Part shown: positions 48,976-56,831 of the stretch, one piece after another | Layout of the letters: every line of letters begins with the position of its first letter | Numbering within the stretch: position 1 is the first letter of the stretch | NCBI GenBank assembly: GCA_023150555.1 | Contig: JAKLKQ010000008.1 | Span: forward strand, 86,778-150,777 | Direction: 5' to 3' | Source of the DNA: Planctomycetota bacterium | GTDB taxonomy: Bacteria; Planctomycetota; SZUA-567; H5-PLA8 | DNA length: 64,000 nt | The notes under the pieces: generated by a model | Told to the model about the DNA's origin: nothing | Databases searched by the model: none | The model's input: the letters and a program-made list of their open reading frames with translations, nothing else | Made by a program: the position numbers and the translations under genes

Positions 48976-50034
48976 TCACGCCGTCGCGTCGCCGGAAATT
49001 TTTTTTAACTCGAGCGAAAGATCCAGCGCGCGCACAGAGTGCGTCAGCGCGCCGATGGAAATCCGGTCGACGCCGCTCGCCGCGACGGATTTCACGTTCT
49101 CGAGCGTCACGCCGCCGCTGGCTTCCAGTAAAGGCCGAGCGCCACGGTCTTTGTACCAGCGCTGGCACCAGCCCACCGCCTCCGTAAGCCCCGCCGCGTC
49201 GAAATTATCGAGCAGAATGTAGTCCGGCGCGCTCTCGCGGCAGACTTTCGCGAGCGCGCGAAGGTCCGTGACTTCGATCATCACCGGAATCTTGCCTTGG
49301 AAGCGTGCCTTTGCCACATTGGCCGCCATCGCCGGACCTCCGGCGCCCCAGAGTGCCAAATGGTTGTCCTTGATCAGCACCATATCGTGCAGCGCGAGCC
49401 GGTGGTTGACGCCGCCGCCGCACTTCACCGCGTATTTTTCCAGATCGCGCCACAACGGCGTCGTCTTGCGCGTGTCCACGATCTTGGCCGAGGTACCTTG
49501 CACCGCTTCGACATACTTCGCGGTCGCTGTCGCGACTCCGGACAGGTGGCAGAGCAGGTTCAGCGCCACGCGTTCGCCGGCCAGCAGTGCGCGCGCGTTG
49601 CCGCGGACCTCCGCGACCGCGTCGCCCGGCGCCACGCGCGTGCCGTCTTTCTTGACGGCCTTCACGCGGATCGCCGAGCCTTCCTTTTTCGCCGCGAGGT
49701 CGCCGACCTGCTGCCAGGAAGTCTGGCCCTGCTGCGCGGCCTCGCTGGCTTCTTGAACTTCCCAGGCCCTGTTCTGAGCGGCGGCCGAAACGAGTTCCTC
49801 GGCCATCTGGAAGACCAGCGTCAAGAGATTGACGCCGCATACGACGCCCGGTGCCTTCGCGAGCACAACCCCTTCCACCTCAAGGTCTTCGGGAATCAAT
49901 GCCGTGCTGGTGACGTCGCCCTGTTCGGGCGTGCCCAGGTCTTCGAGCAGCGCCATGCGCAGCCGGTCGAAGAGCGCCGGTGGCTGCTGGCTCTGTGCCG
50001 GATCGGGCGGCTTGGGAGTGGGGTTCGACGCCAT
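48976..50034 (-). CDS. nadC: Nicotinate-nucleotide diphosphorylase (carboxylating), with an insertion
   Basis: Protein of 352 residues; typical NadC proteins have about 280-290. The core is well conserved: EDLGTPEQGDVTS, LNLLCHLSGVATATAKYVEAV, DTRKTTP, KYAVKCGGGVNHR, DMVLIKDNH and LEASGGVTLENV. It turns quinolinate and PRPP into nicotinate mononucleotide for NAD synthesis. The extra length comes from a Pro-rich N-terminal extension and an insertion of about 45 residues (around 80-130, Gln/Ala/Lys-rich, e.g. EVQEASEAAQQGQTSWQQV) in the N-terminal domain. nadA and nadB are not nearby. Confidence 0.93.
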   Translation of the reverse strand: MASNPTPKPPDPAQSQQPPALFDRLRMALLEDLGTPEQGDVTSTALIPEDLEVEGVVLAKAPGVVCGVNLLTLVFQMAEELVSAAAQNRAWEVQEASEAAQQGQTSWQQVGDLAAKKEGSAIRVKAVKKDGTRVAPGDAVAEVRGNARALLAGERVALNLLCHLSGVATATAKYVEAVQGTSAKIVDTRKTTPLWRDLEKYAVKCGGGVNHRLALHDMVLIKDNHLALWGAGGPAMAANVAKARFQGKIPVMIEVTDLRALAKVCRESAPDYILLDNFDAAGLTEAVGWCQRWYKDRGARPLLEASGGVTLENVKSVAASGVDRISIGALTHSVRALDLSLELKKISGDATA

Positions 50035-50164
50035 GATGTGCGGATTCCAGGCCTGCTGACCTCGTGCGGCGACGGCAAATAAATTAGCCTGTTGGCTACC
50101 TGTAGTCTACGAACCTTAGCCTGGCGCGCCTCCCTATATATAAGGAGGCGCCGGAGAGTCCTGC

Positions 50165-51763
50165 GTGCACGAAGAGCAGAAACCAGCCCTGCCGGGAGCC
50201 CCGGTCCGTCTGGGTGGAGGAGTGTGGCTCCTGATGGGGCTGGCCGGGCTGGGTCTGGTCGGGTGCTTCTACCAACTCGCCGGCCTGAGCGCCCGCTTTG
50301 TCTATGGCCAGGGCCATGCCGACCGCCCCATCCTGGAGTTCCTGGCCTGGATGGGCGGAGCGTTTGCAGCCTATGCGGCCGCGTTGTGGGTGATCCTGCG
50401 GGTCGAACGCTTCGCCGGTGTGCGGGCCTTCGGCTGGCCGGGCGCGGCGTGGGTGGTCGCGGCGGGCTTCGCGGCGCGGCTGGCGCTGCTCTACAGCAGC
50501 CCGATCCAGGAGATCGACTACGCGCGGTACCTGTGGGACGGCGCCAGCGTCGTGCACGGCGTCAGCCCCTTCGAGTTCGCACCCGACGAGATCTCGCCGG
50601 GAGAAAACGATGTTGCCTACAGCGAGCGCCAGCTTGCCGATCTCGAGACGCTCCGCGCGCTGCGCACGGAAAGCGCAGACGCCGAACGCACGCAGGCGCG
50701 CATTCATCACCGTGAGGTGCGCACGATCTATCCGCCGCTGGCGCAGGGCGTCTTCGCCCTGTCGTACCTTGTTAAGCCGTGGAGCTTGACCGCACTGCGG
50801 GCGATCTTCCTGCTTTTCGAACTGGCCGCGACTTTGCTGCTCCTGGACACCCTGCGCCGCCTGGGACACTCGGCGATGCGGGCACTGGTCTACGCCTGGT
50901 CGCCGCTGGCCATCAAGGAGCTGGCCAACAGTCCGCACCTGGACTGCATCGCCGTCTTCTGCATCGCCTTGGCGGCCTGGGCGTGGGTGGCCGGGCACGG
51001 CAAGACCGTCTTCGTGGCGCTGGGCCTGGGCGTGCTGGCCAAGACCTGGCCGGCGGTGCTGGTGCCCGCGGCCTTGGTGGCGATTGCGCGGCACACCGGG
51101 TTCGCGCAGGCCTTCTGGGGCCTGATCTTCTTCCTGTTTACCGTGAGTCTCGGCTACGCGCCGTTCGTGGCGTGGTCGGGCGAACGGGTCTTCGAAGGCC
51201 ACGTCGCGTTCGCGACGGGATGGGCCATCAACGGCAGCCTCTTTCCGCTATCGCGCTGGCTGGCCGGGCTCGCGGTGGGCGGGGAGACGCAGTGGACGGT
51301 GGGTGCAGTCGCAATGCCCGCGGCGGAGCTGCTGGCGCGAGGCGTTTGCGCCGGGATAGGCGTCGCGGTCGTGCTGGCGACGGCCCTATGGCCGGAACGC
51401 GAGCCGAGTCCGAGGAGCCTGCTCGGGCGCTGGCTGGCGGTCACCGCGGCGCTCTTTCTGCTCGCGCCCACGGGCAATCCCTGGTACGCGACGTGGCTGC
51501 TGCCGCTTATGTGCGTCTATCCGCTGCGCGGGCTGGTGCTGCTGACAGGCCTGCTGCCGTTGCACTACCTGCACTTCTTCTTCGACTACCAGGACCACTG
51601 CTACACGCCGGAGCAGGCCAGTAGCGAATTCACGATGGTCCAGTGGATCGAGTATCTTCCGGTCTACCTGGTGCTGATGCTGGATTGGGTGGCGTGGCGA
51701 CGGGCGCGGGCGAAGGACGCATCGGGCGGTGTCACCCGCGGCGGCCCCATACGTGCTGCGTGA
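50165..51763 (+). CDS. GT87/PMT-like polytopic membrane protein
   Basis: Protein of 532 residues with around ten to eleven hydrophobic segments. The N-terminal loop IDYARYLWDGASVVHGVSPF and the later YPPLAQGVFAL resemble GT87 mannosyltransferases and related C-type glycosyltransferases that use polyprenyl-phosphate sugars, with the Asp in the first loop as a possible catalytic residue. It probably adds sugars to a lipid or protein at the outer face of the membrane. The GTG start has GGAGAG at good distance. It overlaps the minus-strand membrane gene by 32 nt at its 3' end. Confidence 0.75.
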   Translation: MHEEQKPALPGAPVRLGGGVWLLMGLAGLGLVGCFYQLAGLSARFVYGQGHADRPILEFLAWMGGAFAAYAAALWVILRVERFAGVRAFGWPGAAWVVAAGFAARLALLYSSPIQEIDYARYLWDGASVVHGVSPFEFAPDEISPGENDVAYSERQLADLETLRALRTESADAERTQARIHHREVRTIYPPLAQGVFALSYLVKPWSLTALRAIFLLFELAATLLLLDTLRRLGHSAMRALVYAWSPLAIKELANSPHLDCIAVFCIALAAWAWVAGHGKTVFVALGLGVLAKTWPAVLVPAALVAIARHTGFAQAFWGLIFFLFTVSLGYAPFVAWSGERVFEGHVAFATGWAINGSLFPLSRWLAGLAVGGETQWTVGAVAMPAAELLARGVCAGIGVAVVLATALWPEREPSPRSLLGRWLAVTAALFLLAPTGNPWYATWLLPLMCVYPLRGLVLLTGLLPLHYLHFFFDYQDHCYTPEQASSEFTMVQWIEYLPVYLVLMLDWVAWRRARAKDASGGVTRGGPIRAA

Positions 51764-52157
51764 GGTAGAAGAACCAGCCCATCAGCGCGCCCAGCACCAG
51801 CACGATGCCCAGCAACTGCGCCAGATTGAAACGAATCTCCCAACGCACGTGGGTGGGGCGGCCCCAGAAATCCGCACCGCGCGGAACGCGCTTGTAGATC
51901 AGGCATACGATCAGCAGCGCCGCGAAGAAGACCGGCGCGAATTCCGGGTGCTTCAGCACCATCAACGACGGTCCCAGCGCCATCAGCAGCACGACGCCTT
52001 TCGCCCAGCCCGGTACGTCGCTGCCTTGCGGCGCTCGTCCGAGCTGCCGGTGCATGCTGTCCAGGACCACCGCCAGGATGAGCGCCAGCAACCCGAGAAT
52101 GCTCGCGATGCCCAGAATCGAGAGCAGGATCCAGGGGAGCTGCGCGCCAGTCTCCAT
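51732..52157 (-). CDS. Small hypothetical membrane protein
   Basis: Protein of 141 residues, not recognised. Four hydrophobic segments: WILLSILGIASILGLLALILAVVL, GVVLLMALGPSLMVL, PVFFAALLIVCLIY and LAQLLGIVLVLGALMGWFFYL. The last follows a basic loop (RVPRGADFWGRPTHVRWE). It starts 6 bp downstream of the GH78-like gene on the same strand, so a shared transcript is likely. Confidence 0.65.
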   Translation of the reverse strand: METGAQLPWILLSILGIASILGLLALILAVVLDSMHRQLGRAPQGSDVPGWAKGVVLLMALGPSLMVLKHPEFAPVFFAALLIVCLIYKRVPRGADFWGRPTHVRWEIRFNLAQLLGIVLVLGALMGWFFYLTQHVWGRRG

Positions 52158-52163
52158 ACGGCT

Positions 52164-54545
52164 TCAGCCGATGCGCTCGAGCCGGTAGCCGCCGGGGTTC
52201 TGCACCTCCACCGCGTAGCCGGCGGGCACCTCCAGGCGGTAGCGCAGCCGGCGCCCTGTGCGGGTCCAGCGCAAGCGGATCGCGCCGCCGGGGGTGGGCA
52301 GACTGCCCTCGCACCAGGCCAGGTCCTGAGGCGCGAAGCGCACGGTCACTTTTCGGTTCAGGATGTCGACGGTACCCAGGCCCAAGGCATCGCGGAAGAG
52401 CGCGTGGCAGAGGTGCCCGGCGAAGCCGTGGTTGCAGCTGGCGGTATCGCCCATGAACTCCCACAGCGTGCCGGTGCGCTCGGCCATGTAATGGTAGTAC
52501 CCCAGCGCTTCGCCCAGGAACTGCTTGCAGCGCCCGTACCGCGACAGCACCTCCAGGCGCAGGATATTCCCGATAAAAGCATTAGCGAAATGAATCTCCT
52601 TGTACCTCTTGGTCTTATGCCTTTCGGGTCCGAAAATGGAGCATAATACGCGCCACAGGCCGGGGTGCAGCCTCGGGGTGGCGACGCCGAAGAAGAAGGC
52701 GTAGTACTGGCAGACCTCCGTGCGATTGCGCGTGACCTTCAGGCGCTTGCCTTCTCGGGTTGCGTTGTCCACGAAGAATTGCCCGTCGAAGGACTGCCGG
52801 CGGATCACCCCGCGCAGGCGTTCGGCCTCCCGGACCCACGCGCGCCGCCCGTACAGGCGCCCCGCGGCCTCCAGGGCGCCCAGGTAGACCATGTTGGTGG
52901 GGTAGTTTACGTCCTGCAGGAACGTGTTCGCCTTGGACCACTCGACGAAGATCCAGCTCTCCAGCTTCTCCAGCAGGCCCGATTCGTTGCGGAAGCGTTC
53001 GAAGTACTTGAAGAGTTTCTCGACGCGGACCTTCAGTGCGTCCACCAGGGCGCGGTCGCCGGTGCGCGCGAAGTATTCCTCCAGCTCGACGACGAACCAG
53101 AGCGCCCAGTTGGGGATGAAGCGTCCGTCGCGCTGCTCGCCGGGGTAGCACATCGGCAGCATGCCGTCGGGGAGGGGCGCGAAGCGCTTGGGCAGCGCGT
53201 AGTTCTCCAGGAAGTTGCGCTCGACCTTCGCGTGCCCGCTCAGGGCCATCCCCGCGCGCGCGGTGAAGAAGCTGTCGCACAGCCAGCCGGCGCGTTCGCG
53301 GGAGGGGCAGTCCATCAGCACGTCGGTGGCGTTCTGGCGGTAGGTCTCGCGCGCAGCTTCGAAGACCAGGCTCACGCGCGGATCGCTGCACGCGAAACTT
53401 GCCTCGAAGACGTCCGGCGCGGCGTATTCGCGCAGATGCACGGCCTCGACCGTGCAGCTTCCGCGCACGCACATCGACTTCACGGTGCGCAGGGTGTAGG
53501 GCTCCTGGGACTCGAGATCGTAGATCCCCGGGGCCAGGTCGTACTGCACGGCGCTGCAGGCCCCCAGGCGGCGCCAGTTGACGTCGCCGTCCTGCACCAG
53601 CTCGTCGAAGGTGAAGATCACCCGCGCGGCGCGGTGGCAGGTCACGCGCGCGCCGATGAAGCCGGTGCGGTTGACGCCGAAGTCCCAGACCGCGAAGCGT
53701 CTCGCGGCCAGGCGCTTTGGCGTGACGCGGGCGGCCGGACCCTTCAGCTTGCGCAAGCTTCTGGTGGGCATGCCCTGCAGGTCGGTCGAGAGCACCTGCG
53801 CGAGCTCTTTCTCCGGATAGCCGTCCAGCAGCGGACCGATCTTGGTGACGGCGCGGTCCTTCCAGAGGTCCTTCACCTTCGCGCCGACGGAAAAGCTCCC
53901 TTCGCTGACGACCCGCCCCGGCGCGCGGCATTCGAAGGTCGGGAAGGGCACGCCGCGCGCGATCAGGCGTTTGGGGCGCTGCGTGGCCAGAGCTATTGCA
54001 CGGAAGGGCGCTTTCGGGTTTGTACGCCAGGCATCGTAACTCGGGCGCAGGCGGTAGAGTTCCACGAAGGGGCGCTGGAAGCTGTAGCGCTGCGCCTTCT
54101 GCACGCGCTCGGCGAGTATCTTCGCCTGGAAGCGCCTGCCTTGCCCGCCGGTGCTGGCCGCCACGCGCCCGTCCGTCTCGACCTCGGCCTGCAGGAAGGA
54201 CGGATGCCGGATGGTGTAGTACCCGCACGCGTAGTAGCCGCAGACCTCGACGGCGACGATGTTCGCGCCTGCGTTCAGGTGGCCGTCCAGCGGCCATTCG
54301 TCGACGCGGAAGAAGTCCTTCGGCCCGCGCGCGGGGCCGTGGCCCAGGTAGGCCCCGTTGACGTAGATGCGGTAATGGGTGGCGCCGGTGCAGCGCAGCA
54401 CGGCGTGGCGCGGCACCTGTGCCAGGTTGAAGACGGCGCGGAAGCCGGCGGTGACGTTGACCTCGCGCTCGCGTCCTCTCGGCCAGACGGGCTTGGCGGA
54501 GACGAAGCGCGGCGCAGCGGAGGCAGGCGGACGATCGGAAGGCAC
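52164..54545 (-). CDS. GH78-like (alpha-L-rhamnosidase-type) six-hairpin glycosidase
   Basis: Protein of 793 residues from a GTG at 54545 (AGGAGATCCCC upstream). The N-terminal beta-sandwich has YRIYVNGAYLGHGPARGPKDFF, typical of GH78 lead domains. The (alpha/alpha)6 catalytic region (about 415-700) includes DVLMDCPSRERAGWLCDSFF, close to the GH78 DCPxRxERxGWxGD signature but with Cys in place of Gly before Asp. FVEWSKANTFLQDVNYPTNMVYLGAL follows. A C-terminal beta-domain ends the protein. No signal peptide is seen, so it may act inside the cell or be exported another way. Likely substrate: rhamnosides, inferred from family only. Confidence 0.75.
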   Translation of the reverse strand: MPSDRPPASAAPRFVSAKPVWPRGREREVNVTAGFRAVFNLAQVPRHAVLRCTGATHYRIYVNGAYLGHGPARGPKDFFRVDEWPLDGHLNAGANIVAVEVCGYYACGYYTIRHPSFLQAEVETDGRVAASTGGQGRRFQAKILAERVQKAQRYSFQRPFVELYRLRPSYDAWRTNPKAPFRAIALATQRPKRLIARGVPFPTFECRAPGRVVSEGSFSVGAKVKDLWKDRAVTKIGPLLDGYPEKELAQVLSTDLQGMPTRSLRKLKGPAARVTPKRLAARRFAVWDFGVNRTGFIGARVTCHRAARVIFTFDELVQDGDVNWRRLGACSAVQYDLAPGIYDLESQEPYTLRTVKSMCVRGSCTVEAVHLREYAAPDVFEASFACSDPRVSLVFEAARETYRQNATDVLMDCPSRERAGWLCDSFFTARAGMALSGHAKVERNFLENYALPKRFAPLPDGMLPMCYPGEQRDGRFIPNWALWFVVELEEYFARTGDRALVDALKVRVEKLFKYFERFRNESGLLEKLESWIFVEWSKANTFLQDVNYPTNMVYLGALEAAGRLYGRRAWVREAERLRGVIRRQSFDGQFFVDNATREGKRLKVTRNRTEVCQYYAFFFGVATPRLHPGLWRVLCSIFGPERHKTKRYKEIHFANAFIGNILRLEVLSRYGRCKQFLGEALGYYHYMAERTGTLWEFMGDTASCNHGFAGHLCHALFRDALGLGTVDILNRKVTVRFAPQDLAWCEGSLPTPGGAIRLRWTRTGRRLRYRLEVPAGYAVEVQNPGGYRLERIG

Positions 54546-54631
54546 GGGGATCTCCTGGCGAGCTTGGATCGAAAGGGCGAGCGGGATTATCAGGCGAGAG
54601 TGCGGCGAAACGCAACGGCAGGAACGCGAAA

Positions 54632-55054
54632 CTACAGCGACAAACTCTTCAGGCGGTTCAAGGTGATCACGAAGGTCCTGAGGTCCGCGGATTCCTCGGT
54701 GATGGGGTAGGTCAGGTCCTGGCCTTGCACGCGGAGCGTGAGGATCTGCTCGTAGGCGCCGATGACCCCGAAGAGGACCAGAAGGCCGCCGGCGATGTAG
54801 CCCGCCCACACCGCCCCGGGATGCCGCCAATGCTCGGCGGCCGCGTAGACCAGCGCGCCGCCGGCCGCAACGAAGACCAGGGCCATGCGGCTGATGCGGC
54901 TGCCGGCCTCGGCCTTCTCGATCTCCTTCAGGCCGAAGCGCCCCACCACGGTGCCGTTGGGTGCCTTCTTGATGAGTTGCCCGTTTTCGATCGCGAGCCC
55001 CGATTTGTCGAGCGCGATGCGTTCGGGCGATTCGCCGAAGGCGGTCTCTTCCAT
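54632..55054 (-). CDS. Small hypothetical protein with a two-helix membrane segment
   Basis: Protein of 140 residues, not recognised. A soluble N-terminus (ALDKSGLAIENGQLIKKAPNG) precedes two membrane helices (MALVFVAAGGALVYAAA and AGYIAGGLLVLFGVIGAY) and a C-terminal beta-rich part (ILTLRVQGQDLTYPITEE). The arrangement resembles bacterial PH-like membrane proteins. GGGAGG precedes the ATG. It is separated from the GH78-like gene by 86 bp. Confidence 0.6.
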   Translation of the reverse strand: MEETAFGESPERIALDKSGLAIENGQLIKKAPNGTVVGRFGLKEIEKAEAGSRISRMALVFVAAGGALVYAAAEHWRHPGAVWAGYIAGGLLVLFGVIGAYEQILTLRVQGQDLTYPITEESADLRTFVITLNRLKSLSL

Positions 55055-55113
55055 GGGCTGGGGCCTCCCTTCTTTTCGGAGGCGTGAGCGTACCTGATTG
55101 CAGGAATGTGGAC

Positions 55114-55153
55114 AAAAGAAAACGGCGCCGGGCTTTCAATCCCGGCGCCGTTT
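55114..55153 (-). terminator. Rho-independent terminator of the pyruvate:ferredoxin oxidoreductase operon
   Basis: The arms ACGGCGCCGGG and CCCGGCGCCGT (plus-strand 55122-55151) form an 11-bp stem with an 8-nt loop. On the minus strand it is followed by TTTTCTTTT (plus-strand 55114-55122). It lies about 30 bp past the stop of the downstream gene of the two. Confidence 0.9.
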
Positions 55154-55179
55154 CAGCTCGTCCGTTCCAGCGGGTGTGC

Positions 55180-56787
55180 TTAACGAAGGCCGGCCAGTTC
55201 CTGGAGCGTGTGCCAGTTGCGCAGGCGGTCTTCCTGGCTGCGCAGCAGCGTGGGGCTGGGGCTGCCTTCCTTGTCGAAGTGCTTGGCGAAGCGCCCCTCG
55301 GTGCGGGCGAAGTAGACGAAGTCCATGGGTTCGCCGGTCTTGGGGTTATTGTACCAGTCGTCCTTCATGGCCGGGTTGCCGGCGAGGCTCATGCGCTTGG
55401 CGATGGTGTCGCCCTTGCGGGGATCGTACATGATCAGCGGGAAGGCGCGGGAGTCGACGGCCAGGCGGGCCTGGTGGCCGGCCATGTTGTCGGCGACGCC
55501 GTGCTCGGGCTGGCAGGTCGTAAAGACGTTGACCACGGCCGGGCCTTCGAACTCGTTGGCGGCGAAGATGGCCTTGTAGAAGTGGTTGATGTGCGCGCAG
55601 GTGGTCTGCGCGACCATGGTCTCGGGGTGCATCATGCAGATGGTGGCCAGTTCCTTGCGGCGCTCCTGCTTGCCGCCCAGGGCCTTGCCGTGGGCCGACA
55701 TCTTGGTCTCCTGGCCCGTGTAGGTGCTGGTGGAGGCCTGGCCGCCGGTGTTGCTGTAGACCTGCGTATCGAGGACCAGGACGTTGATGTTCATGCCGCT
55801 GGCGAGCATGCGGGAGAGCGACTGGAAGCCGATGTCGTTCATCGCGCCGTCGCCGCCGATGACCCAGATCTTCTTGCCGGACCAGCCCAGCTGGTCCCAG
55901 CGCGCGCGCACGCCCATGGCGTCGGCGGGGCCGTTCTCGAAGAGGCTGTTGGTCCAGGGCACCAGGTACGGGTTGTAGGGGTAGGTGCTGGTGTACACCG
56001 TGTTGCAGCCGGTGCTGGCGACCAGGCCGATGTTCTTGGCGCCGTGGGCGAAGCCCGTGGCGGCCAGCATCATGCGCAGCGCGGTGGCTTCGCCGCAGCC
56101 GGCGCAGGAACCCGCGCCGCCGACGTACAGCAGGCTGCGTTCGGCCAACATCATGTCGCTGACCAGGCGCTCGTTGATGTAGGTGGGCGAAGTCTCGGGC
56201 ATGCGGCGGTACACCTGGAAGTCCTTCGCGAAGGTCTTCATGTTTTCGTCGGTCTTCTTGATCATCTTCAGCGCCGCGTGGCTGCCGCAGACTTCGACGC
56301 ACTCGGCGCAGCCCTTGCACTTCGTGGGATCGATGAAGATGCCGAAGAGGCCCGGTTCCTTCTTCTGTTTCTCGTAGGTGGTGTAGTACTTCTGGGTCTT
56401 GGCGAAGGTGTTCTTGACGTGTTCCTTGTAGGCCGCGTCGTTGTGGTTGCCCAGTTCCTTCTCCAGGCCCGCGGCGTCGGTGATCTTGCCCAGGATGGCC
56501 GTATCGGGGCACTCGATCACGCACTCCATGCAGCCGACGCAGTTGGCCGGGATGAACTCGGGGATCTCCGGCGCGATGTAGCTGAAGTCGCGCAGGGCGC
56601 CGGTGCCGGCGGCGACCAGGCTGCGCGCGACGTCGCGGTCGGCCTCCAGGCCCTTCTCGGCGCTCCCGTCGTTGTAGGCGCCCATCACGCGCTCGTTGAA
56701 ATCGTCGAGGTCGATGGCGGGCTCGTCGATGTGGCTTGGCGCGGTGCTGTGTACGGGGACATCCGCGGCGGCTTGTTCGGGTGCCAT
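55180..56787 (-). CDS. Pyruvate:ferredoxin oxidoreductase, ferredoxin plus TPP domain subunit
   Basis: Protein of 535 residues from the ATG at 56787. Two 4Fe-4S motifs appear at Cys83/86/89/93 (CVGCMECVIECP) and Cys157/160/163/167 (CKGCAECVEVC). The thiamine-diphosphate domain follows with SCAGCGEATALR (a third cluster site), GGDGAMNDIG and VYSNTGGQAS. This equals the C-terminal half (domains V-VI) of single-chain PFOR. It pairs with the gene 44 bp upstream, which carries domains I-III. Together they convert pyruvate and CoA to acetyl-CoA and reduced ferredoxin; other 2-oxo acids are possible. Confidence 0.9.
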   Translation of the reverse strand: MAPEQAAADVPVHSTAPSHIDEPAIDLDDFNERVMGAYNDGSAEKGLEADRDVARSLVAAGTGALRDFSYIAPEIPEFIPANCVGCMECVIECPDTAILGKITDAAGLEKELGNHNDAAYKEHVKNTFAKTQKYYTTYEKQKKEPGLFGIFIDPTKCKGCAECVEVCGSHAALKMIKKTDENMKTFAKDFQVYRRMPETSPTYINERLVSDMMLAERSLLYVGGAGSCAGCGEATALRMMLAATGFAHGAKNIGLVASTGCNTVYTSTYPYNPYLVPWTNSLFENGPADAMGVRARWDQLGWSGKKIWVIGGDGAMNDIGFQSLSRMLASGMNINVLVLDTQVYSNTGGQASTSTYTGQETKMSAHGKALGGKQERRKELATICMMHPETMVAQTTCAHINHFYKAIFAANEFEGPAVVNVFTTCQPEHGVADNMAGHQARLAVDSRAFPLIMYDPRKGDTIAKRMSLAGNPAMKDDWYNNPKTGEPMDFVYFARTEGRFAKHFDKEGSPSPTLLRSQEDRLRNWHTLQELAGLR

Positions 56788-56831
56788 GGCTCGTGGTCTC
56801 CTGCTTCTGTGCGGGTCCTGTGAACCTTCGG

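Noticed and set aside
55084-56823. A long plus-strand open frame across the ferredoxin/TPP subunit gene.
   Set aside because: It is a shadow of the minus-strand gene; its product is Val/Gly/His-rich without motifs.
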